Source of the DNA: Pseudomonas vlassakiae
GTDB taxonomy: Bacteria > Pseudomonadota > Gammaproteobacteria > Pseudomonadales > Pseudomonadaceae
Reading direction: 5' to 3'
NCBI RefSeq assembly: GCF_014269035.2
Contig: NZ_JABWRP020000024.1
Location: 1-64,000, forward strand
Length of the DNA stretch: 64,000 nt
The notes beneath the pieces are model-generated. The model was not told the origin of the DNA, did not search any database, and was given only the letters and a program-made list of their open reading frames with translations. This document shows, piece by piece, positions 42,548 to 55,393 of the stretch. Every line of letters begins with the position of its first letter. Within the stretch, counting starts at the first letter, position 1. A program made the translations under genes and the position numbers.

Positions 42548-43090
42548 GTGCCCAGCCACCCGACCCGCCACACCATCGCCCGACAATGGCAGTTGCTGAA
42601 ACTGCTGCCCGACCGTCATCCGGGAATGAGCTCCACACAATTGAAGGCCGCACTGGCCAAGGTCGGTCACAACACCAGCAAGCGTACCGTCGAGCGTGAC
42701 CTCAATGAGCTGGCAACACTGTTCCCTTTGCACTGCAACAGCAAGGGCATGCCGTACGGCTGGTACTGGCAGCCGGGCCTGAGCCTGGATGCGGCCCAGC
42801 AGTTGCAGCCCGATGTACTCACCCCCTCGCAACAGATCGAACTGCAGGCCTGGGTTGACGATGGTCTCGCCCGCCGTCTGGTAGACCAGCCGCTGTCCGA
42901 GGACATGCGCCTGGCCCCTCACGACAACGGCGGCGCGATGCTCGCGGCCACCGTTGAGGACAGCCGTGCGCTGATGGGCTGGCTGCTATCCCAAGCCGGC
43001 TCGATCCGGGTCAAGGCTCCAGAAACACTGCGCATGGCGATGGTCGAACAGCTGCGCCAGAGCCTGGCCCTGAACGACGACGGTTATTGA
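42548..43090 (+). CDS. Shortened WYL-type regulator (HTH plus C-terminal extension only)
   Basis: About 180 residues from the GTG at 42548; an ATG at 42497 is an alternative. The N-terminal winged helix (about 1-70: HPTRHTIARQWQLLKLLPDR, TSKRTVERDLNELATLFPL) is that of DeoR-like WYL regulators. The C-terminal part (LSEDMRLAPHDNGGAMLAAT, GWLLSQAGSIRVKAPETLRM) matches the terminal WCX domain. The central WYL fold of about 150 residues, which binds ligand or nucleic acid, is absent although the frame is intact. It is either an in-frame deletion or a natural short form. No partner gene is adjacent. Confidence 0.75.
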   Translation: MPSHPTRHTIARQWQLLKLLPDRHPGMSSTQLKAALAKVGHNTSKRTVERDLNELATLFPLHCNSKGMPYGWYWQPGLSLDAAQQLQPDVLTPSQQIELQAWVDDGLARRLVDQPLSEDMRLAPHDNGGAMLAATVEDSRALMGWLLSQAGSIRVKAPETLRMAMVEQLRQSLALNDDGY

Positions 43091-43238
43091 AGCGCTCGAC
43101 CCAGCTCCCCCTCAACCAGTGACATCCACCGAGCAAGAACAGTGAATTGTCATACAGCATGAGCCGAACAGCCTTACTGTGAGGTGCTTGCAGCATGAAT
43201 AGCATCGGCACTCCCTCGATCAAGCGAGTGCCATTGCC

Positions 43239-44768
43239 ATGCATCTGACCCGCCCCAACTGCCCTGCGTTGACGCTGCTATGCGTAACCGTATTCGCCAG
43301 CCCTGCGCTGCTGGCCATGCCCCTGACCCGCGACAACGGCGCAGCCGTCGGCGATAACCAGCACTCCCAGACCGCCGGCGCTACTGGCCCGACCCTGCTG
43401 CAGGACGTACAGCTGATCCAGAAGCTTCAACGCTTCGACCGCGAACGCATCCCCGAGCGCGTGGTGCATGCCCGCGGCACAGGCGCGCATGGCGAGTTCA
43501 CCGCCTCCGAAGACCTTTCCGCACTGACCTCGGCGCCGCTGTTCACGCCCGGAGAAAAGACCCCGGTTTTCGTGCGCTTCTCGTCGGTCGTGCATGGCCT
43601 GCATTCACCCGAAACCTTACGCGACCCGCGAGGCTTCGCCACCCGCTTCTACACCACTGCAGGCAACTGGGACCTGGTCGGCAACAACTTTCCTACGTTC
43701 TTCATCCGCGATGCCATCAAGTTCCCTGACATGGTCCACGCCTTCAAGCCCGACCCCCGCAACAACCTGGGCAACGATGCCCGGCGCTTCGACCTGCTCT
43801 CGCACATGCCAGAGGCCACCCGCACCCTGACGTTGCTGTACTCCAATGAAGGTACGCCCAAAAGCTATCGGCACATGGATGGCAACAGCGTACATGCCTA
43901 CAAGTTCGTCAACGCCAACGGCGAATCGACCTACGTGAAGTTTCGCTGGAAAAGCCTGCAAGGCCAGGAAAACCTCACCCCCAAGGCTGTCGAACAGATC
44001 CAGGGCAAAAGCTTCAGCCACATGACCGAGGACCTGGTCAGCGCCATTGCCCGTGGCGACTATCCCAGGTGGGACCTCTATATCCAGACACTGCGCCCTG
44101 AGCAGCTGGCAGATTTCGATTTCGACCCGCTGGACGCCACCAAGGTCTGGCCAGATGTGCCGGAGCGTCGGGTCGGGCAGATGGTGCTCAAGCGCAATGT
44201 CGGCAATTTCTTCCAGGAAACCGAACAGGTCGCCCTGGCGCCGTCCAACCTGATCAAGGGCATCGAACCCTCTGAAGACCGCCTGCTGCAGGGCAGGCTG
44301 TTCTCCTATGCCGACACCCAGATGTACCGGGTCGGCGCCAACGCTGGCAGCTTGCCGATCAACCAGCCGCGGGCAGCCGTCAACAATGGCAACCAGGATG
44401 GCGCACTCAACCCCAACCGCAGCAGCGACATGGTCAACTACCAGCCTAGCCGCCTGCAGCCGCGCACTACCACCGACTCGGCACGCTACAGTCAGTTGCG
44501 CTTGAGTGGCACGACCCAGCAACAAGGCATCAGCCGAGAGCAGAATTTCAAGCAGGCGGGTGACCTTTACCGCGCTTACTCGAAAAGCGAGCAACGCGAC
44601 CTGGTCTCCAGCTTTGGCCACTCGCTAGCTGCTGCCGATGACCAGAGCAAGCACATCATCCTGTCGTTCTTGTACAAGGCCGATTCAGACTATGGGACCC
44701 GGGTGACAACGATCGCAGGGGGCGACCTGAAGCGGGTCAAGGCGCTGGCAGCCGACCTTCAGGACTAG
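43239..44768 (+). CDS. katB: Periplasmic catalase, KatB type
   Basis: A 509-residue monofunctional haem catalase with a signal peptide (residues 1-26, SPALLA). Catalytic His77 is in ERVVHARGTGAHGEF, distal Asn150 in WDLVGNNFPTFFIRD, and the proximal haem Tyr in RLFSYADTQMYRVG (about 358). Length and signal peptide fit KatB of P. aeruginosa rather than cytosolic KatA. It detoxifies H2O2 in the periplasm. No ankyrin-like ankB gene follows, unlike in P. aeruginosa. The 3' end overlaps the convergent AraC gene by 32 bases. Confidence 0.93.
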   Translation: MHLTRPNCPALTLLCVTVFASPALLAMPLTRDNGAAVGDNQHSQTAGATGPTLLQDVQLIQKLQRFDRERIPERVVHARGTGAHGEFTASEDLSALTSAPLFTPGEKTPVFVRFSSVVHGLHSPETLRDPRGFATRFYTTAGNWDLVGNNFPTFFIRDAIKFPDMVHAFKPDPRNNLGNDARRFDLLSHMPEATRTLTLLYSNEGTPKSYRHMDGNSVHAYKFVNANGESTYVKFRWKSLQGQENLTPKAVEQIQGKSFSHMTEDLVSAIARGDYPRWDLYIQTLRPEQLADFDFDPLDATKVWPDVPERRVGQMVLKRNVGNFFQETEQVALAPSNLIKGIEPSEDRLLQGRLFSYADTQMYRVGANAGSLPINQPRAAVNNGNQDGALNPNRSSDMVNYQPSRLQPRTTTDSARYSQLRLSGTTQQQGISREQNFKQAGDLYRAYSKSEQRDLVSSFGHSLAAADDQSKHIILSFLYKADSDYGTRVTTIAGGDLKRVKALAADLQD

Positions 44769-45783
44769 GGTTGGCCAGCCCGGCCAGCCTGGCCCGATAG
44801 CTGCCCGGGCTCTGCCCCGTCCATTTCTTGAACGCCCGGTGAAACGCACTGGGCTCCTGGAAGCCGGCCTGCTCGGCGACCTCGGCGATGCTCAGCGTGC
44901 CTTCGCGCAACCGCTCGAAGGCCATCGCCCGGCGCACTTCATCCTTGATCTGCTGGTAGGACCGGCCCTCGCGTTCCAGCTGGCGGCGGAAGGTGCTGGC
45001 GCTGACCCCTTGCTGTTCGGCCATCGCCGCCAGGGTCGGCCATTGCCCATAACGGCGTCCACGCAAATGGCGGTAGACCTCGGCCACCAGGCCATTCTGA
45101 TTGCGAAAGCGGATCACCAGGCCCTGCGGGGCGCTACGCAGGAAAGTCTTCAGCCCTGCCAGGTCCTGCACCACCGGCAAACGCAACCAGGCGCTGTCGA
45201 ACTCGACTTCGGTACGCCCGCTGCCCAGGCGCAAGTCCGGCCCCCACAGCAGCGGGTCGTCGTCCTGGGCCGGGCGCGCCACCGCCAGCTCCGTACGGTC
45301 GATGGCGATGCGCCGCCCGGCCAGCCAGCACAGCAGGCCGATCACCAGCACCAGGTAAGTTTCCTCGGCATACACCTGGGTCAGCGGGTCGGCAATCGTC
45401 GACTGCACGCTGATGACCGCACGCCCACCACGCAGCGTGAGGTGGCCGCGCAGGTCGCGCAGGAACAGGGCGAAACTGCTCATGCACTGGCGCAGGGCTT
45501 TCTCCAGGTTGGGTTCCTGGATCAAGCCACGGCAGATCAGGGCAAAACTGCCCAACGGCATGCCGTGGCTGTCGAGGCGGAAGAACTCGTCGTCCAGCAG
45601 CTCGATCAATTCCAGCCACAAACCGGCGAAGGCCTTGGCCGGCACCCGCGCCTGGGGCTGGCTGAGTACGGCCGGGTCGATGCCCACGCCGCGCAGCCGC
45701 GCCTCCAGCACGTCGGGCTGGTCGCGCAGGGTGTGCAACATGGCATTGAGAAAGTACACCGCGACCGAATCGCTATCGCGCAT
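44737..45783 (-). CDS. AraC-family transcriptional regulator (OruR/ArgR-like layout)
   Basis: A 348-residue regulator. The N-terminal half is the arabinose-operon-type ligand domain seen in OruR-like proteins (GIDPAVLSQPQARVPAKAFA, HGMPLGSFALICRGLI, LCWLAGRRI). The C-terminal AraC domain (about 240-335) contains TLAAMAEQQGVSASTFRRQL and SIAEVAEQAGFQEPSAFHRAFKKWTGQSPGSYR (shown in parts). It sits 168 bases upstream of and divergent from the bktB-hbd-tetR operon, and may activate it; the TetR gene in that operon is another candidate. Confidence 0.9.
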   Translation of the reverse strand: MRDSDSVAVYFLNAMLHTLRDQPDVLEARLRGVGIDPAVLSQPQARVPAKAFAGLWLELIELLDDEFFRLDSHGMPLGSFALICRGLIQEPNLEKALRQCMSSFALFLRDLRGHLTLRGGRAVISVQSTIADPLTQVYAEETYLVLVIGLLCWLAGRRIAIDRTELAVARPAQDDDPLLWGPDLRLGSGRTEVEFDSAWLRLPVVQDLAGLKTFLRSAPQGLVIRFRNQNGLVAEVYRHLRGRRYGQWPTLAAMAEQQGVSASTFRRQLEREGRSYQQIKDEVRRAMAFERLREGTLSIAEVAEQAGFQEPSAFHRAFKKWTGQSPGSYRARLAGLANPSPEGRLPAP

Positions 45784-45951
45784 GGCGGAATTCGCTGTCT
45801 ATGCTGAGTGGCAAAAAATGCCAGGTTGACTGAACAGATCCGGCATAGGCTGCGACAGAGCCTTTGCCTAGACTCGAACCCACCTCGGGATCGCCGGCCA
45901 TTCTCGCAGAGCCTGGCCCGCTCCCGCCATGCCTTCGCAATCGGAGCCTCT

Positions 45952-47136
45952 ATGAGCAGCGCAGAAATCTACGTCGTCAGTGCCGTCCGTACCGCCATTG
46001 GTGGTTTCGGTGGTTCCCTCAAGGACCTGCCACTGGCCGACCTGGCCACCGCCGTGACCCGCGCCGCCATCGAGCGTGCCGGGGTGGCCGCCGACCAGAT
46101 CGGCCACGTGGTGATGGCCAACGTCATCCCCACCGAACCACGCGATGCCTACCTGTCGCGGGTCGCAGCGATGAACGCTGGCATCCCCAAGGAAACCCCG
46201 GCCTTCAACGTCAATCGCCTGTGCGGTTCGGGCCTGCAGGCCATTGTCTCGGCCGCCCAGTGCCTGCTGCTCGGTGATGCCGACGTGGCCCTGGCCGCCG
46301 GCGCCGAGTCCATGAGCCGCGGCCCTTACCTGCTGCCCCAGGCGCGCTGGGGCGCCCGCATGGGTGACCTGCAAGGCATCGACTACACCGTCGGCGTGCT
46401 GCAGGACCCGTTCGAACACTTCCACATGGGCATCACTGCGGAAAACGTCGCCGCCCGGCAGGGCATCAGCCGCGAAATGCAGGACGAACTGGCCCTGACC
46501 AGCCAGCGCCGCGCCGCCCGCGCCCAGGCCGAAGGCCGCTTCGACAGCCAGATCGTGCCGCTGGAGCTGAAAACCCGCAAAGGCACCGTGCAGTTCGCCG
46601 TCGACGAGCATGTCCGCGCCGATGTCACCGCCGAACAACTGGCCGGCATGAAAACCGTGTTCAAGAAGGACGGTACCGTCACCGCCGGCAACGCCAGCGG
46701 CATCAACGATGGCGCCGCCGGCCTGGTGCTGGCCACCGGTGACGCTGTGCGCCGCCTGGGCCTGAAGCCCCTGGCGCGCCTGGTGGCCTATGCCCACGCC
46801 GGCGTCGAGCCGGAGCTGATGGGCCTTGGCCCGATCCCGGCGACCCGCAAGGTGCTGGAAAAGGCCGGCCTGAACGTTGCCGACCTGGACGTGATCGAGT
46901 CCAACGAAGCCTTCGCTGCCCAGGCCTGCGCCGTGGCCCGCGAGCTTGGCTTCGACCCGGAGAAGGTCAACCCGAACGGCTCGGGCATCTCGCTCGGCCA
47001 CCCGGTCGGTGCCACCGGGGCGATCATCGCCACCAAGGCCATCCATGAACTGCAGCGCATCCAGGGCCGCTACGCCCTGGCCACCATGTGCATCGGCGGC
47101 GGCCAGGGCATCGCCGTGGTCTTCGAGCGCGTCTGA
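45952..47136 (+). CDS. bktB: Beta-ketothiolase / acetyl-CoA C-acyltransferase
   Basis: A 394-residue thiolase. The nucleophile Cys91 is in NRLCGSGLQ, His350 is in GISLGHPVGATG and the acid/base Cys380 is in MCIGGGQG, so the complete triad is present. It cleaves 3-ketoacyl-CoA or condenses acetyl-CoA with acyl-CoA. The ATG at 45952 follows GGAG. The following hydroxyacyl-CoA dehydrogenase is 11 bases downstream, so the two make a short beta-oxidation or hydroxybutyrate unit. The similarity to P. putida BktB is from recalled sequence and gene order. Confidence 0.9.
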   Translation: MSSAEIYVVSAVRTAIGGFGGSLKDLPLADLATAVTRAAIERAGVAADQIGHVVMANVIPTEPRDAYLSRVAAMNAGIPKETPAFNVNRLCGSGLQAIVSAAQCLLLGDADVALAAGAESMSRGPYLLPQARWGARMGDLQGIDYTVGVLQDPFEHFHMGITAENVAARQGISREMQDELALTSQRRAARAQAEGRFDSQIVPLELKTRKGTVQFAVDEHVRADVTAEQLAGMKTVFKKDGTVTAGNASGINDGAAGLVLATGDAVRRLGLKPLARLVAYAHAGVEPELMGLGPIPATRKVLEKAGLNVADLDVIESNEAFAAQACAVARELGFDPEKVNPNGSGISLGHPVGATGAIIATKAIHELQRIQGRYALATMCIGGGQGIAVVFERV

Positions 47137-47147
47137 GAGGCTGAACC

Positions 47148-47996
47148 ATGACGATTGAACAGATTGCCGTAATCGGCGCCGGCACCATGGGCAATGGTAT
47201 TGCCCAGGTGTGCGCGGTGGCCGGCTACCAGGTCCTGCTGGTGGACGTCTCCGACGCCGCGCTGGAACGTGGCGTGGCCACCCTGAGCAAGAACCTGGAG
47301 CGCCAGGTCAGCAAGGGCACGCTTGACACCGAGCGCGCCGAGGCTGCGAAAACCCGTATCCGCACCAGCACCGACTACGCCCAGCTGAGCCGCGCGCAGC
47401 TGGTGATCGAGGCGGCCACCGAGAACCTGCAGCTCAAGCAGCGCATCCTGCAGCAGGTGGCGGCCAACGTGGCCGCCGACTGCCTGATCGCCACCAACAC
47501 TTCGTCGCTGTCAGTGACTCAACTGGCGGCCAGCATCGACCACCCTGAGCGCTTCATTGGCGTGCACTTCTTCAACCCGGTGCCGATGATGGCCCTGGTC
47601 GAGATCATCCGCGGCCTGCAGACCAGCGACAACACCTACGCCCAGGCGCTGGTGGTCACCGAGAAGCTCGGCAAGACACCGATCACCGCCGGCAATCGCC
47701 CGGGCTTCGTGGTCAACCGCATCCTGGTACCGATGATCAACGAAGCGATCTTCGTGCGCCAGGAAGGCCTGGCCAGTGCCGCGGACATCGACACCGGCAT
47801 GCGCCTGGGCTGCAACCAGCCAATCGGCCCGTTGGCCCTGGCCGACCTGATCGGCCTGGATACCCTGCTGGCGATCATGGAGGCCTTCCATGAAGGCTTC
47901 AACGACAGCAAATACCGCCCTGCCCCGCTGCTCAAGGAAATGGTCGCGGCCGGCTGGCTGGGGCGCAAGAGCGGCCGCGGCTTCTTTACCTACTGA
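47148..47996 (+). CDS. 3-hydroxybutyryl-CoA dehydrogenase
   Basis: A 282-residue NAD(P)-dependent dehydrogenase. The Rossmann motif is VIGAGTMGNGIA (8-19), and the catalytic pair is His in GVHFFNPVPMMALVEI and Glu in the same segment. The C-terminal domain begins NRPGFVVNRILVPMINEA and ends WLGRKSGRGFFTY. It oxidises 3-hydroxyacyl-CoA to the ketoacyl-CoA used by the upstream thiolase. Confidence 0.93.
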   Translation: MTIEQIAVIGAGTMGNGIAQVCAVAGYQVLLVDVSDAALERGVATLSKNLERQVSKGTLDTERAEAAKTRIRTSTDYAQLSRAQLVIEAATENLQLKQRILQQVAANVAADCLIATNTSSLSVTQLAASIDHPERFIGVHFFNPVPMMALVEIIRGLQTSDNTYAQALVVTEKLGKTPITAGNRPGFVVNRILVPMINEAIFVRQEGLASAADIDTGMRLGCNQPIGPLALADLIGLDTLLAIMEAFHEGFNDSKYRPAPLLKEMVAAGWLGRKSGRGFFTY

Positions 47997-48008
47997 GGAA
48001 CGCCCGCC

Positions 48009-48590
48009 ATGCCCCCGGTCAATGCCGCCATGCGCTGTGCCAACTTCGAAGAGCGACGCGACCGGGCCATGGCGCTGTTCGCCGAAAAGGGCTTTGGCCA
48101 GGTCAGCATGCGCGAACTGGCGGCGCATGTCGGCCTGACCGCCGGCTCGCTGTATCACCATTTTCCCAGCAAGCAGGACCTGCTGTTCGACCTGATCGAG
48201 GAGCTGTACGAGGAGCTGCAGGCGACCCTGGAACAGGGGCGCCGGGCCATGGCCCGAGGCGGCTCGGCAATGGCCTGCCTGATTGCCGCGCACTGGCAGC
48301 TGCACGCCGAACGGCCGATGCAGTTTCGCCTGGCGGAGCGGGACCTGTGCTGCCTGAGCGAAGCCCAGCAGGCGCGCCTGGGGTTGCTGCGCAAGCGCTA
48401 TGAGGCGGGGTTGCTGCGCCTGATCGCACCGCGGGCGACGTTGCAGGGCGAGGCGTTGGTGGCGACGGCGCATGTCGTGGCGACGCTGCTGAACCAGTTG
48501 CCGGGGATGCTCAAGGGCTTGCCCGAGGAACAGGGGCTGGGGCTGATGGAGAGCCTGCTGGTGGGCGGGATCGAGCGGACCTTGGGTTAA
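48009..48590 (+). CDS. TetR-family regulator of the bktB operon
   Basis: A 193-residue TetR repressor. The HTH is at about 15-62 (RDRAMALFAEKGFGQVSMRE, LAAHVGLTAGSLYHHFPSKQ). The C-terminal domain should bind an acyl-CoA or related ligand. It is 12 bases after the dehydrogenase gene and hence co-transcribed, which points to autoregulation of the unit. Confidence 0.88.
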   Translation: MPPVNAAMRCANFEERRDRAMALFAEKGFGQVSMRELAAHVGLTAGSLYHHFPSKQDLLFDLIEELYEELQATLEQGRRAMARGGSAMACLIAAHWQLHAERPMQFRLAERDLCCLSEAQQARLGLLRKRYEAGLLRLIAPRATLQGEALVATAHVVATLLNQLPGMLKGLPEEQGLGLMESLLVGGIERTLG

Positions 48591-48593
48591 CCT

Positions 48594-48635
48594 GTGCCGG
48601 CCTCTTCGCGGGTTTACCCGCGAAAAGGCCGGCAC
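48594..48635. terminator. REP-type hairpin between convergent genes
   Basis: GTGCCGGCCTCTTCGCGGGT and ACCCGCGAAAAGGCCGGCAC form a stem of nearly 20 bases with one internal mismatch and a two-base loop. It fills the 48-base gap between the TetR stop and the receiver-gene stop. Confidence 0.75.
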
Positions 48636-48638
48636 GGG

Positions 48639-49016
48639 TCAACGCAACAGGGCCTGGATCTGCTCGTGCAGGGTATCGAGGTCGAATGGCTTGGCCAGGA
48701 TCGGCGCCTTGCGCGCGATCGGGCTGCCGGATTCGAGAATCTCGGCCGGGTAGCCACTGATGAAGATCACCTTCAGGTCTGGCCGCAGCTTCACCGCAGG
48801 TTCGGCGATGTCCACCCCGGAAATGCCACCCGGCAAGCGGAAGTCGGTCACCATCAGGTCCAGGTGCGGCTTGCTCGCCAGAATGGCGAACGCCTGTTCA
48901 CCGTCCTCGGCCACCAGCACGTGGTAGCCCTCACCCGCCAGGTAGTCGCGCAGGATCATCCGGATTGCCGGTTCATCCTCGACCACCAACACTACATCTT
49001 GTGCATCTTCACTCAT
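48639..49016 (-). CDS. Single-domain response regulator
   Basis: A 125-residue receiver: acidic pocket VVEDEPAIR, phospho-acceptor Asp in LMVTDFRLPGG and Lys in APILAKPFD. There is no output domain. It is last in the operon, 44 bases after the receiver-kinase gene, and probably relays phosphate from one of the two kinases. The start is the ATG at 49016, with AAGG upstream. Confidence 0.9.
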   Translation of the reverse strand: MSEDAQDVVLVVEDEPAIRMILRDYLAGEGYHVLVAEDGEQAFAILASKPHLDLMVTDFRLPGGISGVDIAEPAVKLRPDLKVIFISGYPAEILESGSPIARKAPILAKPFDLDTLHEQIQALLR

Positions 49017-49060
49017 GTCAACGCCTTGAATACTTGCCGTTGGCCAATGTGACCTCAGGC

Positions 49061-50287
49061 TTACGCGGAGGTTGCCCGCACCTGGTCGTTTTGTTCGTTC
49101 ACCCCTGCCAGCGGCAACAGCAGGGTGAACGTGGAGCCTTTGCCGACATCGCTTTGTACCTGAATCTGCCCGCCATGGGCCTGGACGATCTGCTCCGAGA
49201 TATACAGGCCCAGCCCCAATCCATTGCTGGCTTGCTGGGTGGCCACACGCTCGAACTGCTGAAAGATCCGTTGCTGGTTGCTGGCGCTGATGCCGATGCC
49301 GTGATCGCGAACCTGCACCGCTGCCATGCCATCGCACTCGAACACCTGCACGTGGACCGGCCGTCGCTCGCCGTAACGCAACGCATTCGACAACAGGTTG
49401 GCCAGGACTTGCTCAATCCGGAATTCGTCCCACTCCCCCGTCAACGGTTCACACCGCAGTAGCTCGATGGTGGTCTCCAGTGCCGTGGCCTGGGCCGAGA
49501 AGTTTTCTACCAGGCCGCGTACTAACTGGCTCAGGTCGAACACCCTGGGCCGCAGCGACAGCTTGCCGGTGCGAATGCGCGACACGTCGAGCATGTCCTC
49601 GATCAGGCGGATCAGGCTGTTGATCTGGCGCTCGTCACGCTCGACCATGGCCTGCAGTTTGTCGGCGCTGAATGCCTCGAGATTGCCACGGGCCAGGTGC
49701 ATCCTGCGCAGCTGGGTTTCCAGGATCAGGCCGTTGAGCGGCGTGCGTACCTCGTGGGCAACGATCGACATGAAGTCGTCGCGCATACGCACCGCATGCT
49801 CCAGCTCGCCTCGCGCCACCTGCAACTGGCCCAGCAGCAGTTCCTGCTCCTGGCGGCTGCGCTCGAGCGCCTGCAGCTGCCGGTCGAGCACCTTGCGCTG
49901 GCGGTACAGGTCGACGAACACCGACACCTTGCTCTTCACCGCCAGGGTGTCGAGTGGCTTGTGCAGGAAATCCACTGCACCGCTCTCGTAGCCTTTGAAG
50001 GCATAGTTCATTTCACGCGCGGCAGCCGAGACGAAGACGATCGGGATGTTGCGGGTCTTTTCCGTGCCGCGCATCAGCTCGGCCAGTTCGAAGCCATTCA
50101 TGCCGGGCATCTGCACGTCGAGAATGGCCAGGGCGAACTCGTGTTCGAGCATCAGCGACAAGGCCGCTTCCGCCGACTGTGCCTGGTATACCTCGCGGTC
50201 TTCGCCCTGGATCAGGGCGGCGAGCGCCAGCAGGTTTTCCGGCAGGTCATCGACGATCAGCAGTTTGGCAGTGGTGTGGCTTAGCAT
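49061..50287 (-). CDS. Receiver-first hybrid histidine kinase
   Basis: A 408-residue cytoplasmic kinase. The receiver comes first (8-125; Asp57 in LAILDVQMPGMNG, Lys110 in DFLHKPLD), followed by a coiled coil (125-170), a HisKA domain with His178 in IVAHEVRTPLNG and a HATPase with NLLSNALRYG, DHGIGIS and GLGLGLYISEQ. It has no membrane segment and so presumably acts on signals relayed from the large kinase. Its ATG overlaps the cheB stop by seven bases. Confidence 0.92.
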   Translation of the reverse strand: MLSHTTAKLLIVDDLPENLLALAALIQGEDREVYQAQSAEAALSLMLEHEFALAILDVQMPGMNGFELAELMRGTEKTRNIPIVFVSAAAREMNYAFKGYESGAVDFLHKPLDTLAVKSKVSVFVDLYRQRKVLDRQLQALERSRQEQELLLGQLQVARGELEHAVRMRDDFMSIVAHEVRTPLNGLILETQLRRMHLARGNLEAFSADKLQAMVERDERQINSLIRLIEDMLDVSRIRTGKLSLRPRVFDLSQLVRGLVENFSAQATALETTIELLRCEPLTGEWDEFRIEQVLANLLSNALRYGERRPVHVQVFECDGMAAVQVRDHGIGISASNQQRIFQQFERVATQQASNGLGLGLYISEQIVQAHGGQIQVQSDVGKGSTFTLLLPLAGVNEQNDQVRATSA

Positions 50288-50856
50288 GCGCTGGGTTCCA
50301 GGGTAGCGAGCAACTGCCCGATACCGCTCAGAGAAAGGATAAGGTCGGGCGTATGCCGGGCCAGTGCGGCCTCCGGCATCAGCGCCACCTGTGCATCGCG
50401 GGGATCCTGGACCACGGTCCGGCCGCCGCTGTTCTTGATGTAGGCAAGCCCTTCGGCACCATCTTCGTTGGCCCCGGTCAGCAGCACGCCGAGTAATCCA
50501 GGGCCGTAGGCATCGGCCGCCGAGGTGAACAGGAAGTCGATGGCCGGGCGCGAAAAATGCACCGGGTCTTCCTGGCTCAGCGACAGGCTGAAGTCAGCTT
50601 CCACCGACAGGTGATAACTCGGCCCGGCCACGTAGATCTGCCCCGGGGCAATGACTTCCTTGTCGCAAGCCTGGCGCACCGGCCGCTGCAAGCGCCGCTG
50701 CAACACCTCGGCCAACTGGCTGTGCCGGTCGTCCGGGAGGTGCAGCACGCACAGCACCGGAATGGCAAAACCGGCCGGCAACGCACCGAGCACCGTGAAC
50801 AGTGCCGTGACGCCGCCCGCCGAGGCGCCTATGACCACCGCGCGCACGCCGTTCAT
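50281..50856 (-). CDS. cheB: CheB-type methylesterase without receiver domain
   Basis: A 191-residue protein containing only the CheB catalytic domain. The triad is Ser12 in GASAGGV, His39 in VLHLPDD and Asp132 in LTGANEDGAEG. Classical CheB has an N-terminal receiver, absent here. It removes methyl groups from glutamates. It overlaps cheR by four bases (ATGA). Confidence 0.9.
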   Translation of the reverse strand: MNGVRAVVIGASAGGVTALFTVLGALPAGFAIPVLCVLHLPDDRHSQLAEVLQRRLQRPVRQACDKEVIAPGQIYVAGPSYHLSVEADFSLSLSQEDPVHFSRPAIDFLFTSAADAYGPGLLGVLLTGANEDGAEGLAYIKNSGGRTVVQDPRDAQVALMPEAALARHTPDLILSLSGIGQLLATLEPSAC

Positions 50857-51670
50857 GATTTACGGTAGATCCGTTCGGGCTTGACCAGTGGCTCGAAGCG
50901 CTCGCTGTAGGCCGAAAAGTCCACCGACTCCTTGCTGCCGAGCACCAGGAAACCACGGTGGCACAAGGACTCGTGGAACAACCCGAGGGCGCGGTCCTGC
51001 AGTTCCTTGTTGAAGTAGATCAGCACGTTGCGGCACGACACCAGCTGGGTCTCGGAAAACACGCTGTCGGTGGCCAGGCTGTGGTCGGCGAAGGTCACGT
51101 TGTCACGCAGGCTGCTGTCCATGATGGCGTTGCCGTAGGCCGCGGTGTAGTACTCGGCAAAGTCCCGGCGGCCCCCGGCCAGGCGGTAGTTTTCTTCATA
51201 CTCGCGCATGCTCTGCATCGAGTAGATGCCTTGCTTGGCGCGGTCCAGCGAATGCGGGTTGATGTCGGTGGCGTAAATGATGGTGCGTTCGAGCAGGCCC
51301 TCTTCACGCAGCAGGATGGCCATCGAGTACACCTCCTCACCGGTGCTGCAGCCTGCGATCCACACCTTGATCGACGGCCAGGTGCGCAGCAGCGGCACCA
51401 CCTCCTGGCGCAGGGCCAGGAAGTGGCCAGGGTCGCGAAACATCTCGCTGACCGGGATCGTCAGGTACTGCAGCAACTGCATGAACATGCCCGGGTCGTG
51501 CAGCACCCGTTCCTGCAACGCCGACACCGTGAGGCAGTCGAACTGGCGCAGCGCATGGAGGATCCGGCGCTTGATCGAAGCGCCGGAGTAGTTGCGGAAA
51601 TCGTAGCTGTACTTGAGGTAGATCGCCTCGATCAGCAGCCGGATCTCGATGTCGGTGTTGCGTTCGCTAG

Positions 51671-51674
<4 letters not shown>
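50853..51674 (-). CDS. cheR: CheR-type protein-glutamate methyltransferase
   Basis: A 273-residue SAM-dependent methyltransferase. The N-terminal helical domain is followed by VWIAGCSTGEEVYSMAILLR (SAM site), YATDINPHSLDRAKQG and SCRNVLIYFNKELQ. The best start is a rare TTG at 51674, overlapping the kinase stop as TTGA and preceded by GGAG; the upstream GTG at 51698 lies within the kinase gene. No methyl-accepting chemotaxis protein gene is in the window, so the target glutamates may lie in the associated kinase or in a distant receptor. Confidence 0.9.
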
Positions 51675-55138
<3,464 letters not shown>

Positions 55139-55393
55139 CTGAAAACGCCCGCGCGAAAAAAGTCCATTGGAAAAGTGTGGCGGCTCAAGCCTGTAGTTGT
55201 CTGCCGCTGCGCTCACCGGTCAACAAGCGAGTCTAACCCGCTTGGGCCGCCTCGGCAGGGCATTTAGCCAGTATTTGAAGGCTGCGTGTGAGAATCGTTC
55301 CATCGATGTGCAACAGTCCGGTATCCTCGGGAACTTCTGTCACTGCCTGGCGCACAGAGTAGGGACATGCCTTTTTCAAACAGGAAACCAACC

